From: Dipylidium caninum
Taxonomy: Eukaryota > Platyhelminthes > Cestoda > Cyclophyllidea > Dipylidiidae
Direction of reading: 5' to 3'
NCBI GenBank assembly: GCA_017562135.1
Contig: QEYB01001046.1
Span: 3,906,001 to 3,970,000 of the forward strand
Length of the DNA: 64,000 nt
The translations under genes and the position numbers were made by a program. Every line of letters starts with the position of its first letter. Position 1 is the first letter of the stretch. The notes beneath the pieces are model-generated. The model was given only the letters and a program-made list of their open reading frames with translations. It searched no databases and had not been told where the DNA came from. Below, in pieces: positions 36,581 through 51,674 of the stretch.

Positions 36581-36586
36581 TTTATT
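36581..36586 (-). promoter_or_regulatory. polyadenylation signal of the NK1 gene
   Basis: Canonical AATAAA on the minus strand, 55 nt downstream of the homeobox stop codon. It sets a short 3' UTR. Confidence 0.6.
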
Positions 36587-36640
36587 AGTTAAGTCTCGAT
36601 TTATAAACTGTACAGTAGCGTTGCGTCGTGACCCAATAGG

Positions 36641-39717
<3,077 letters not shown>

Positions 39718-42700
39718 CCGGACGAGTGAGAACTGTGGCGGCGTGCAGTGTTTATGAATGTCACCAGATATGTCTTTCTTGCCCTCGCTTCTGTTCTTAT
39801 CCTTCTCCCTTCGGTGACAATACACTCGCAAGTGATGTGCGCACGCGCATACGCACGCAGCAGAGGGGCAGACGAGGCGGGAGGGTGGAGGGAGTGCTCG
39901 GCGTAGTGAATTTAGTGAAAAGCATCGCTCCCGTCCTGATTGGTGCGCGATGCCTCGGGCCACTGGCCAATGAAAGGCGCGCAACATCGAGTGCACGAAC
40001 TGCGCCACACGCACATAGCAACAGGCTTGTAGGACCACAATCAAATCCTCGAAACTTCAGCTTCGACGTTGCCGATGGAAGAAATTTGCAACATACAGAA
40101 AACATTTTAACTTCGGCTATGCAACCGGGGCACCTGCTACAGCGCCAACTTAATAGGCATCGAAATAAGTTTCTTGCAAAAAGAACTTCAATCGTTTTTC
40201 TCCTTCCAAAAAACCATAAATCTTCTAGATTAACATTTACCACACATGGCAGGTGATTCTGCCTGAAAACTGAGGCGATATGTACCTTCGTAGGGCTGAT
40301 CCAATTCTGGATGGCATAAATGCTGTGCACAATGTTTGGAAAATGTCGCATGAGTCGTCTAGATGTAAGACGGTAGAAGTTACCGTTTCTGCAGGTGGTG
40401 ACGAATCCTTGAAAATTATGAGTAGTCCCGCAGCCGGGTTCATCTTTTGGCCTTATAAACGGGGACCTCACGGTGACTTGTGGTCTGTCGCTGTCGGACG
40501 CAGGTGATGGCGGTCTCAACCCATTCTCCCGCCCTTCTGTGCAATTGGGTAGGAAGGAGAAAGGCTTACCCACATCAGGATCCGAGCGATTTTATAGGGC
40601 GGACAGGAGGAGGTTAATATACCGACTATTTTCGATGCCGACATGATGCCCTTAGCCCCAAGGAGACCACCACCTATCCCCAGAAGACCTCTTTATGTCG
40701 TATGCCGCCCACAATCACATTTAGTCACCATATCCGGCAGCGTAGACCTGCCATGGTACCACACAACCCCTCAAATATGTGTGCTCTCAGGTGATACATC
40801 GTTGTGTATTTATTTTAGATTATCTTGGTCACACACTGAAAATAATTGTCTGGAATACCCTATTTTTTGTCGGTGGTAATTATCGAAATGACTGCCCACG
40901 TTAGGGCGGATCTTACCCGTTAAATGGCACTGACGACACTTACTTTGAGAATTTACATCCCCTTACGCATAACAATTTTGCAGTGCACGGGGGGTATTAA
41001 GCCTAAAGTATGTAATTCGCGGGAAAACCGCTCCTGTTACTGACTTCTCGCGGTGTGCGCGTCTCCACGTGGACTTTTTTGGACGGGCGCGAAGACGTGA
41101 TGCTCGCAAGCTAATTAGGCGACTCCTTCTGCGCGCCGGTGGTGTGGTCTGCCGGACCTGCCACCGCCTCTCATGCGCCCGTCTTACGTGGAAGGGCGAT
41201 GCAGGCGAGGCGGCAGCCTTCTCCAGCTGGGTCTCGGAGCATCGGCGCGTGCCAGCACGGGGTAGCTGAGGCTGGCAACTCAGTGAGCCTAAGACGAGAG
41301 CGTATTTAGCCTCGGTGCGATGAAGTCACGGGGTCACCTGCTAAGCAAACGCCAGTGTGAGACGTGTGATACGAAAATCCCTGATTTCCTTACATTTATT
41401 CTTCCCCGTTTAATGTGCACCGAGAGATCTGGTCAGTGCATACTCTCGTACTCATCTCGTTTTTCGCCCAAATACATGTTGAAGATGACAGAACGCCACA
41501 TGGGTAATTAAGTGGAATTTTAGCATGCCCATGACCACTTTAGCTTCGCACCTATGCACTGAACCGTCGCACGAGACCTTCCTCTTCCCGTAAACGGAGT
41601 ATATACATAACAGTGTTTCATCCAAGGCGCCACGACTACAACATGCTAACGCGCATGCCAGACAATTTGGCTCATTATTGTTAGCTCAAAGGCTGTCCGG
41701 CCTTCTCACTTTGAAAATGGTGAGATTTTCGATTTTGCGGTTCTGAGGGACACAAGGTTTTGAGGGATTCGCAACTCAAAACGTCAGGAAGACTTGTCTC
41801 AATGTTGAACCATTTTTCCGCAGATGTGACCTTATACGGCCTTAATGTTACTTGTGGCTGAGGTGGACTACCAGACAGCACAGTCATCGGCAGAAGAGAA
41901 GAGGCCGCTAAGAAATTGTTTCCCATTCAACGACGTGTACATGTTCCCAAGTATTTATCTGGGTAGGTAATAACATTAATTTTCTGACCAGAATTTCGTG
42001 CACAAAGGCGGTATAACGACCTTTAAGTTGACTTGGATTTACACGACTTTTTAACCACACACAGCTTTTTGCCCCGGAGAAGTGAATCCGTGCGAGCATT
42101 GACCTCTCCCACGCCCTCCCTCCTCCGCCTCCGTCGGTGACACCCACAGTGTGCAGGAGTTAAAAAACGAGTTGATGCTACTATCCACAGCCGTGCGCAA
42201 GCACACACACACACCCGAGAGATGTCGGCGCGCTCCGGGAACACTACACTCGGGACGAGCGTGTAAATGAACCTGTCGCGGCGTCGTCTTCCGCCTGGGG
42301 GAGTTTCAACCGCGGACACGCACGCACCCACGTCGCCCACCCTCCGGGCAGCACTCGCTTAGCGCCCACCGCGACGAGGTTGTGGTGGTGGCGACGGCCG
42401 CGATGGCGGATTTAATAAATTATTGTTCCAGCTTCGGGGTGCCACCGACGCATGCAGTCATACGCCGATGTTGGCGCTTTTTTCAAATTGGGACTTTGGT
42501 CATGCAGTTAATACAAAAGGAGGGATATTCAAACGCACATGCACGCACCTCTTGCCAGTTTAAATGTCACCGCGAGTGTCTTGTCACCTATTTGTAAAAA
42601 TGTTCTTTCCCTTCCCTCCATCCACATTTGCCTCCATTCCGCACGTGCGCCCGCGTGCGATATCCCCAGTGAACATGAGCAGATCTACTTTACCGCTGCG

Positions 42701-44655
42701 GCAGTTTGTGCCGGCGAAGTGGTTGTACCCAGTCAGGCTAGGAGGAAGGTGACAGAGTCGCCTTGTGTGGAGTAAGCAGTTATATCTTCTAATTTATTCC
42801 ATATTTAGCATGGCTTGTTCTTTTCTGCAAGTGTCGTCATTCATCACTTTTCAGTGAGTGCCCATCAGCACGTCACAAGAGCACAAAATGCCCAAAATGT
42901 GGTTGTAGCGTGCAGTTGTTAAGGCTTCGGCCCAGAAGGGGATCGAAGGCGGTGATCTTGCAGTTTTGGGAGCTGCTCATGTCAAGGACAACGGTTGGTT
43001 GACTTCCTGATCGGGCATAGACCTCCGAGTCTGGGAGGCTTAAAGCAGTTCGTTGGTCATGCGTTTGTAAGTAGACTGGAGGCGCTCGAGTGAGGAATCT
43101 TCAACTCCCGCTGACAATGAGGTTACGTTGGAAACGCGAGCATTTAGGAGCTAATCGGTGCTGCGCTATTTGGCAAAAAGGGACGTTGCCGCAGCCTCGT
43201 GTCTGTTGTCGTTGTCGTTAGAGCGGGTGCGGTGACGAAATGAGGGACTGCGGGTCGTAGCACGGGCTCGTCCTCAAGGCGGGTAGTTGAACCACGCCCC
43301 TCAACGTCGCCAGACGAGAACTGGGCCAGCGCCGGCCTCCGCCTCCCCGAGGGACTTTGGAATGCGGCGGGCGGAGACATGGGTGCCCGAGGCCCGAGTG
43401 CTTTCCGGTGAACGGGGTGAGCCCAGCAATTCCGCAGTAAAGTGGGGACAGCATCACGGTGATCGGCACGGTGGATGGAACTTCTGACATAAGTCCACTT
43501 TGCTTCGTATAACGTTAATTTTGCGCATGGAGAAGAGGCGGAACTCCTGTTCGCAATGGTCATGGCACGACGGACGCGACTCTGAGGGTTCCTAGAGATT
43601 TCTGAACAATGAGAAAAGGAGTCTAAAAACGTACTGCATGGAACTATACTGCGCATTACAACCATTTGCGAAGGTAGCAGAAGAGTGTCGTCCTCGACCA
43701 AACTATGGTCCCCTTCCCGAGTCTCAGTGACTCTCGCAACTCTGCTTCCCTGCCATGGGCGGGGCATAAATGTCAAGAGAACACTGAGTTAGTCGGCTTT
43801 TTGGTTAGGCTAAGGAGAAGTCCATCAACGGAAGCCTACTCGAATGCAAAAAGGAAAGTTCTCAAGAAAAAGCTGAGTTTCAGCTTTCCCGGAGTCTTCG
43901 TATGGAACTCATGACAAATTTCCGTTTCACCAAATTCCGACACAGCAGTTTAACAATGCAATGTTTGCATCTGAAACGCCGATAGTCGGGCTAAAATTTT
44001 TGAAATTGACTTGCTAAAATATACAGATTCGTGAAGTCGAAGGTAGACGCTAGACGAAACGTAGTGGAGTGACTTAACGATCCGCCCCCGGCATCAAACT
44101 CAGTTCTTATCAGAGTGAACGAGGCAGCGAGCAGCTTCTCGGGAAAATGAGCAATCGTCCTATGTGGAAAACACAGCAGCTGCTCCCCAACGTCTGATGA
44201 TACTCATTGACTCCTCCTGCCACATTGCAACAGTATGCACGTCCGGGCACTCAGCTCACGAACGCGGCTTTACGGCGCATCAGTGCTTGTGTGTTGCGTG
44301 TTGACTGCGCGCGCGCGGGCAGTGGAAAGACCTTCCCTTCCCCTTCACACTAATTGCTCCATTGGCCTTTCCCCTTCTCCACCCGGCCCGCCTCTTCCAC
44401 CTTCCGCCGCGCATAAACCCAAACTATGCAGTTCCACCGAAACAACACCAAAACCGCTGCCAGCGCCTATTACCGGGTGCGACCGGCGGGCCGCTCGCCC
44501 ACTCCCCCACCCGCCGTTCGCGTCCCCGCCTCCGCGACCGCGCGTCTCGGCCCGACGTTGCATTATTTAGGGGATCACGAACGCCGCATGCATGTCGGTG
44601 ACTGAGTGTGCCTGTGAATCAGTGGCTGTAATTTGGGAAAGAGGAATGGAAATTG

Positions 44656-44697
44656 GCGGTGGGGGCGGTGGTGGTGGGATGGGGTGGGGGGGGGTTG
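44656..44697 (+). repeat. G-rich tract with quadruplex potential
   Basis: Nearly uninterrupted G runs separated by single T, C or A, including a run of nine G. The plus strand could form a G-quadruplex. Position within the NK1 upstream region suggests a regulatory or replication-pausing role, which is inference. Confidence 0.6.
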
Positions 44698-45469
44698 GAC
44701 AGATTCCAGGACGTCGATTAATTAGTGTGTTCTACAGCATAGCGGCGCACCGTGGGTGGAAACAGGGCTTTGCGCCACACCCCGCCATGTAATATTTTCC
44801 TTCTTATCACCTGTGCGTCGGAGCAAAACCAAAGCTCAATGCCTGTGCAAATTCTGCCTTCAAGCAGAAGGTAGAATGCTCGGGGCATGTGGCGCCTGTC
44901 TGATATGCGCCCTACGCCTTGGGTAGCTGAAACGCGGGCCCCTATTCCGCCTTGCCTCTTTACAAATTCAGTAGGCTTATTGTGAGGACTCCCTCGTGAA
45001 TTCAACATTATTAAATGGCTTCGTGGAGGCGGAGGAGGAGGTTGCACCCCCACGTAGTTCCTTAATGGGCTTGCGGATTACAGCAAGGCGCCTGAGCTCA
45101 TTTTCCAGCCCTAGTGATTGCACACATTTTGGAGGCCATAGATTTGGTATGGCTGCAGTTTTCGATGCCATTACTTTATCTACGACTATGGCCTCGTTTA
45201 CTTCATCGTTACTACACAATAGTCTGTCAGTCAACTCAGAAGAGTGAAAGTTCGCCCTCACACCGTGCAGGGTGCCTGATCGGGAGCATAACAGGGAGGC
45301 TCGGTGGGCTGGGAGCAAGACCGGGGACCGCCTGTGGGAGACAGGGCATCGGCCTGGCGTGGCCATTAGCCCACCGTGAATGCGAACGCCTGGCCGGACG
45401 CGCGCCAGCCCGGCCGCGGGGTGCGCGTCATCAGCCGGTGCCAGTCGGCGCGCGCCGCGCGTTAATGAG

Positions 45470-45506
45470 GTGCGTACGTGCGTGCGTGTGTGCGCGCGTG
45501 CGTGCA
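45470..45506. repeat. alternating purine-pyrimidine (GC/GT) tract, Z-DNA prone
   Basis: Imperfect microsatellite of GTGC/GTGT units about 36 bp long, beside another CG-rich run at 45450-45460. Alternating G-C and G-T steps favour Z-DNA under supercoiling. Confidence 0.6.
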
Positions 45507-45552
45507 GGCGAGTCTTGGCCGCAGGCGCCGCTGGCATTTTCACCTGTCTTTC

Positions 45553-45576
45553 TCCTAATTGGTCTAATTAATCCGC
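45553..45576. promoter_or_regulatory. paired homeodomain-like sites
   Basis: CTAATTGG followed within a few bases by CTAATTAATCC. TAATTG and TAATTA are core sites for Q50 homeodomains, including the NK and Antp types, and TAATCC for K50 homeodomains. Binding is inferred from the motif only. Confidence 0.35.
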
Positions 45577-46189
45577 CTGGCCACAACAAGAAGCACGTCT
45601 ACGCCGCTCTCCCGCCCAGCCCCGACGCCGAGGCGCTGGAGGCCTTCTACTCTTCCCCAATCTGACCTTTCCTCTACTCCTTCTCGGTTTCGCAATTTTT
45701 AACAATCCACCTCAGCAGCAAATGTGCAACGTAGCTTGCGAACATTAAATGGAATGGAAATATGGACGACGAGGTCCCGAAATGGCACCGACTGCAGTGG
45801 GGCGCAGGGGTAATGCCTCTGCCTCTTCATAAAAGACACTTTCTACTCAAGCAAAATCTGTTCTTCAGCCGCCCTCACCCCAGCACCTCCTCCAGCAACG
45901 GGCCGTGTTATCTTTATGGTAAACTCCGAAGCAATTTACGGATTTGAGAAGCTACTAATTTAGTGGAGGGTTTAAATGACATTTGAGTTTAAATAATCTA
46001 AACAAGTTAATGTCAGGGACGCATTTAACAGAACCCTAAATTTCGGCTGTGAGGAGTAGGCATATTTGCATGCTTGCATACCTCGCCACCCCGAAGGACA
46101 AGGCGTATTGCTCAAACAACGGAAACACCTTGCTTTCACAGGAAGCCATTTTTTGTGAATTCCCCTAAATTAGCTTAAGAGACGGAGAA

Positions 46190-46520
46190 GAATACAGATG
46201 ACGGCGAAGTCTGGAAGCGCCCGCATAGGTCGGGCCGCGCGGAAGCGGACGGTGCGCCCCAATCCGCCGTTATCTTTCAATTACCAGGCCGATCGCCCAC
46301 ACTGGCGGCCGGCGGGTCATAACTTGGTGTCGTGGCATTAACCAAACTTAATTGGAGCAGCAATTTGTGGGTTGAGGATTTGCAGAATCGCTCCCCACCT
46401 CCCCACCGGCCGGCGGAGGCCCATCAATCATGCGCTAATTGCCCCATTTCGGTGTTTACACATGCGCGCAATCAATTTGGTGACCTAATCAAACATCAAC
46501 TTATGGCCCTGTAACATTTC
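46190..46520. promoter_or_regulatory. candidate cis-regulatory module about 6.5 kb upstream of NK1
   Basis: A dense group of transcription-factor-like sites in otherwise unassigned DNA: TTAATTGG (46348-46355, homeodomain), ATCAATCA (46423-46430, the PBC-Hox composite site), TGTTTAC (46453-46459, Fox), plus CAATTA, CTAATTG and ATCAAT copies. There is no open reading frame of note across it. The call rests on motif density and location; conservation could not be tested. Confidence 0.4.
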
Positions 46521-48263
46521 ATCCAGCCTACCTGATTAGTGGCACTCGCCTCCCCCGCTCTCGAAGGCGCCACAATTGCTTACAACAGCGTTCCCACCTC
46601 TCGCCCCGTAAAACATCGAAACGCTTGACGAATGCCGGCCTCATTCACCGAACCTGTGCGAGACTTGACAGATTTTGGGGTGTTACCGGGGGGAGCGTCA
46701 ACAGTCTCATGCCTACACGCAGTGAGTCAAAACGCCCTGCTCGAGCCGGTGTTTATGTGAGGTGATGTGATGTGATGGAGGTCGGGTGTTGAGGGAGGTT
46801 AAACCCTCGCTGCCAGAGAATAAATTGTAAGCGTAAATGGGGCTTTCGGATCGAGGCATTACTGGGTGAAGTAGTTCGGCGAACACGAATCACATTCAGT
46901 CGGATCTTTTCGACCATGTCGCCTAGTTTCACACCAGGAAGTGGCCCGTGGCAAAAATAAGGTTGGAGATAAGTTTCAAATGGCTCCGGTATAACGAGGC
47001 GCCAATTAGTTTCACTTACAAATGGGATCGAGAGAGGCCGCTTCTGGGTCATAGATGTTATCTGGCCATCGCGCCAAAAGGTTCCCCTGGCGGTCAGTTC
47101 GTTGCGTCTTGACAACCGCAGCGCCGACCAACGGTCTCATCACTCACAGTACGCTACGCGCCCATCTGATAAGCCGGACTCGCCTCGGGCCGAGGCGCTG
47201 TTTAGGCACGTGGAGGCGCCGCCTCGACGTAAACGCGGTAACCTGGGCGATTGCTGCAACTGAAACCAGGGTTTTGCCCCCTTCCAGATCGTCAACGAAC
47301 GGTGCCTTAAAGTCAGGTGCTCGAAATTCGCCTCGCCTGATGCTGTCTCTACATTTCAGGTCATGCGGAGGGCTCCGCACAGGCGCGTGCGCTGAAATTC
47401 GAGGTGGATCGAGCGCCCTCATTGTCCCATCTGCGCAGGTAACAACAGTCGTCGCTGCGAGTCTCCCAAGATTCACGAGCAGAACTGAGAGGTTCTGAGG
47501 ACTGATGAGCTGCGGCTTTTACTGAATTCACAGCCGCATAAAGATAAATCAAAGAAGTTCTCTCGAAGGACCGTCGGCTTCAGACAGAGGCTTCCCTTCC
47601 AAAAGATAGTCTTGCGAGGATAATTCAAACAGTCTCCCTCATATTTGCCCGCTAGATCGTGTTAAGTCGAGTAGAGGCATAGTAATGGTCAGGAAAAGAC
47701 TCCTGGATGTCAAAGTCATTTTTTCACCTGTTTTATTCGCCAGACGGTGCAATTCTTCCAATTCTTACTTAACAATAAGTATGCAATTCCAGTTCACAAG
47801 TCGCACCGAAACACGTTGGAATGTAAGCGGAGCAATTAACTCGATCAACTCGAAGTGGCCACTCCATGTTGGGAGCGGATTGGTGTCTCGCACAGGCGGG
47901 CGCGGAGCTCACCGGTGCGGGATCCATTCGCTCCGCACGTCCGCACGAGTTCACTGCTGCGGCGGCGGCGGGGGACCTGCTCCCCAACGCATGCTCATAT
48001 GCGCACAAAATGCCCCACAAAAGCCGCTCCCACGTCTTCTCCGGTCTTAACAAAACTCGGCATACTAGGAAACTCCGCAGCGCAGAGTTGGTAGGCAGGT
48101 GGTGCATGGCATTGGATGTTACAACTGTAGCCACCAGCGCTCAATGCGCGCAAGAAAGGAAGCAGATACGGCTGAGACTCCTCTGTGTAAGGTGGTTGTC
48201 TCTACATTGGCAGGAAGAATACTTGGTGCAAATGCGAAAGTAGTCGCACCGGTAGGCAGATTG

Positions 48264-48291
48264 AGGAGGAGGAGGAGGAGGATGAGGAGGA
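48264..48291 (+). repeat. (GAG)n microsatellite
   Basis: About nine GAG/GGA triplets with one GAT interruption. Purine-only on the plus strand, so triplex (H-DNA) prone. Confidence 0.8.
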
Positions 48292-48432
48292 GTCCCCTTC
48301 CACCTGAGCAGACTAGCTCAAATCCTCCCCTGGAGGTTTTTACCTGATGTGGTACACAGCACTCTTTCGAGTGACTTGTTTGCCTGAAGAGGTGCACACA
48401 AGGACGGGAATTTCACCCCGAATGCCAAGAAA

Positions 48433-48489
48433 TGGATAATTAGAGGGCCGTGTGCGAGCGTTGATTAGATTAATCGCTGCTTAATTATG
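48433..48489. promoter_or_regulatory. cluster of TAAT-core homeodomain sites
   Basis: Within 57 bp: GGATAATTAG, GATTAGATTAATC (an inverted GATTA/TAATC pair) and TTAATTATG. The inverted pair is the geometry used by cooperative homeodomain dimers. Function is inferred from motif and proximity to a homeobox gene. Confidence 0.35.
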
Positions 48490-50748
48490 TCCAAATGTGG
48501 CGTTTTTCAAACTCTGCTGGTTGTGCTGCTGCTGTCCAAAAAGGTCAGCCGTGGTAGGGAGTGGAGGCGCCCATCGGGCAGTGCGGTGGCGCGGCAGTGG
48601 GCAAACAAACACACTTCAATCCGCGATGACAGGTGCGCGTCGGAGGAAGGAGCCTGGGGTGCTGTGCGTCCATCCCCACCCGTGGCCCCCTCGGACGCTG
48701 CCTCGGACAATGTACCAGCACTTAGTGGCACGGCAACTGCGGGCCTCCCCTCTCCGCAGCCCTGGGGGAGGCACGTCTGGCGCCTGTTGCGGGTGAAGGC
48801 GTGTGGCAGCGCGCCCTGCCCTCTTTCTCCTCGCCCTACTTCCACTGCCTACAACCTTTTACACTTGATGATATTGCCATTATTTATTGCACGAGGCCAT
48901 TAGTGCGCAGACGTGTCAGAAGAAGAAAACAAACAAGGCCACCGAAGTCTTGCTCGACTCGCCGTAAAAGAAGAGAGGTGGTAGAAGGTAAAACGACTCT
49001 ACTGCCCCGGTCCTACACAAGGAGAATTTATTAGTCATGCCCTGATTGATGGGGCAGTGACGCGTCTTGTGCCGAAATGGCAACTAATGGCATCACGTTG
49101 CCCCGATGAGCGTACTTTGGACCCCCGAAATCATTTGTTTTTGGAGGAACCGGACCCCCCGGCCCACTCTGTCGGCCTACTGTGAGACAGCCAGCAGAGG
49201 TGTCGAAGCCTCCCAGAGAGCGGTGAACAAGGAGAACATCGAGGCAATAAAGGGCAGAAAACATTAGCGGAAAGGGCACGCAAAACCTGAGCCCTCACCC
49301 CTGCCTTGCCAGGTACTGGGAAATACTCGTGAGGGGCCGGAGCGCCGTCGAAGGATGCGGGCGTGAGGAAAAGGCTAGATGCTCCACGCCACCGGCACTG
49401 GTGCATTCCTGCTAAACTGGTCGCCTCTTGCTCACAGTAGACCTGCAAGAGCACCAGAACCAATGGCGACGTGGAGCGAGGAAATAACCGCCGCCCCAGC
49501 TCGGCTCAAGGGCCACGCATCAGAGGACTCGTCTCCACACCTTCGGTGATTCCAAGTGAGCCACTGAGAAGTAGCTCGAGCAAAAAGCTTTCAGGCGGAA
49601 AAGTGCCTCAAACTGACGCTTCGTAACCTTTCAATTTGCAAATGTCGAGCGGGCACTGCGCACCCCAACGAAGTTAAATGCTTTGCGTTTGCAGCCTACC
49701 GAGGGACCAAAAGGTTCAGCTCGGACTAATGGTGGCGATACCGTGAGCTGCCCGCGAGAGAGAGGCAACCCGGACGCATGATCGTTTGACAGGGTACAAA
49801 TTAATTACATTGCTGTTGGACATCATAGCGAGCGCGAGTAAACCAAATCCCGAACAGACTTGACAGCCTGTTTCAAAAAGCCACCTCTGCCAAATGCCAT
49901 TGTTGGTAAATGTCAGTGAAATTCAGTGCTGCAAAAGGTGCCCGATAGCTGCCGTAAATTTGCACCCCGTTGGCGAAAGTGCGTACTCACAAAAAGGGAC
50001 ACTTTTTAAAGATATCAAGTCATGGAACCTGCAACCCCAATGCCACTTCGCGTCTTCCGTCTCTCCAAACCTCTAATACGAGTTTGATAAATGCGAATAG
50101 ACTTTTTCAACAAAAAAGGTCCGTGGCAGAGGAAAAAATTGAGAGTATGTTAGTAAGAGCGCCTGCCTTCTTACCATATTCTTCATCCCTTCAAAAACTT
50201 GCCACAAACAGATGACATTTTATCGGTCCCGAATGAATACTGTAACTGGTCCTTTCTCAGGCTAACTGCGGGAAGGGGCCTGTTTCGGTGCTGCCCGAGG
50301 CGGGGCCTGGGACCTTTCGTCCACGAAATGACTGTCAACCTTCAACAACCGCGAATTCAACTGCACCACCGCGATGCCACCAGCCCGTCTGAACGTGTCC
50401 TTTCAATGAAAAACCAAAAACTAACTCGAAGAAGTCTCTGATCCACCAATGCCACTTAAAATCGTTCATTATCAGGGCGATTGGCCTCCAAGGTAGGATG
50501 AACCATTGAGAACCCAAAAATTGTTTCCCCTTTGCGACACGATCTATCGCACACGGAAAATCCAGTATCAATTGTAAAAACTACACATTCCCCCGCCTTT
50601 CCAGTTGACGTGTCAACACTCCCTAGATTTCGTCAGCACAAATGTGACTGGAGTGTGGACGGCAAAGCTGTCCGCTCGGTGGGAGGCTTTCGGCTCTATT
50701 GCGTTATTTCGTCGCCGCCAAGGCGGAGCACACCATCCATTGCCTTGT

Positions 50749-50772
50749 CCCCCTCCCCTCCCCTCCCCTCCC
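50749..50772 (-). repeat. (CCCCT)n tract; strong G-quadruplex motif on the minus strand
   Basis: Five runs of at least four C separated by single T on the plus strand. The minus strand therefore has five G4+ runs with one-base loops, about as strong a quadruplex motif as occurs. Confidence 0.85.
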
Positions 50773-51569
50773 GGCCTCCGGCTCCCACGCCTCCCCGGAA
50801 TGTCCAAATTGGTTGTTAGTCTGCCCACCGCAGACAAGCAAGAGTCTCCACGCAGGTCGTTTAAGCAATCAAGTGAGAGAGAGGGCCCGTCTGACGATGT
50901 CATATCTCGTCATAGACTGGTCCGTTCTCACCTTCATAGAACAGTGAGAGAATGTTCCGACACCACCACAGGAAACAAATGAGTGAAATGACTTAAGGAG
51001 AAAACACTAGGTAAATTGATCAGCATTGTAAATTGCGTACTCATTAAAATACACTCATTTAGAGTACCTATTTGATGTTGAATGATTATTTAAATAAAAT
51101 AGACGGTTTCGGGGAATTACAAGTACACGTGAAGATCGCGGCAGTAGCTGTTGGCGAGGCTTTGATCAGGCCCCCGAGAGCAGCCTCAATGTGGATTCTG
51201 ACCTGGCCTCGAAAAGGACAGACAAGAATTCCAACATAAAGAAAACACGAAACGAAGTGTCCGGGCTACAGGACGCGTAGCGCCCTCAGTGGAACTGCAT
51301 AGGATCGTCGTGGCAGCTTCGCCAGCATACAGAATCTCACATTGGGGGAAGCCAAGCAGAATACCGACAAGGCTTTCCTGTACAGACATCTGCAACAATT
51401 ACGGGGCGAGAGTAAGAGGAAGAAGGGCGTTTCGAAAGACCCTGAAATGACTTCCAGTAGATGCAGACAATACGTGTCGAGTGCCTCATAGGTAAGTTTA
51501 GGCAATCAGATAAAGACACGTTGTTTGTTTGTTTTTTTTTAAATATTCCACGCGGTATTCCATTCGCCA

Positions 51570-51575
51570 TTTATT
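51570..51575 (-). promoter_or_regulatory. polyadenylation signal of the LRRC27-like gene
   Basis: Canonical AATAAA on the minus strand, about 100 nt downstream of the stop codon at 51675. Confidence 0.55.
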
Positions 51576-51674
51576 CGCAGCAGTGGGAATTAGCGCCCAA
51601 TTAACTCCTATTTGCAAGAAAGTACAAAGTACATTTGCGGCCACTTCGCGATTTCCGGGGGTATGTTGTGAGAG

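Larger units (their letters stand above)
39718..46189. other. GC/CpG-rich noncoding DNA upstream of NK1, proximal part
   Basis: No gene supported. Composition alternates between ordinary and strongly GC-rich blocks (about 41.05-41.3, 42.06-42.4, 43.1-43.5, 44.25-44.8 and 45.25-45.65 kb). Open frames of up to 258 codons occur on both strands at the same places, as expected of GC-rich DNA poor in stop codons. The NK1 promoter should be in the first few hundred bases; a TTTATAAG motif on the minus strand near 40450-40460 is a weak TATA candidate. Confidence 0.5.
46521..51569. other. GC-rich noncoding DNA upstream of NK1, distal part
   Basis: No gene supported. GC-rich from about 47.0 to 49.5 kb and at 50.2-50.95 kb, then AT-richer towards the LRRC27-like gene. 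Frames such as 46753-47115 (minus) and 47055-47498 (plus) overlap each other on opposite strands and show no domain. Confidence 0.5.

Noticed and set aside
39797..40573. Minus-strand frame of 258 codons upstream of NK1
   Set aside because: It overlaps the NK1 5' region and a long plus-strand frame; no domain, and composition follows the local base bias.
44977..45543. Minus-strand frame of 188 codons with a leucine-zipper-like segment
   Set aside because: It overlaps equally open frames on the plus strand in stop-poor GC-rich DNA; the heptad stretch is too short and no splice or domain evidence supports it.
47055..47498. Plus-strand frame of 147 codons
   Set aside because: Arg/Ser/Thr/Ala-rich composition typical of GC-rich noncoding DNA, with open frames on the opposite strand at the same place.
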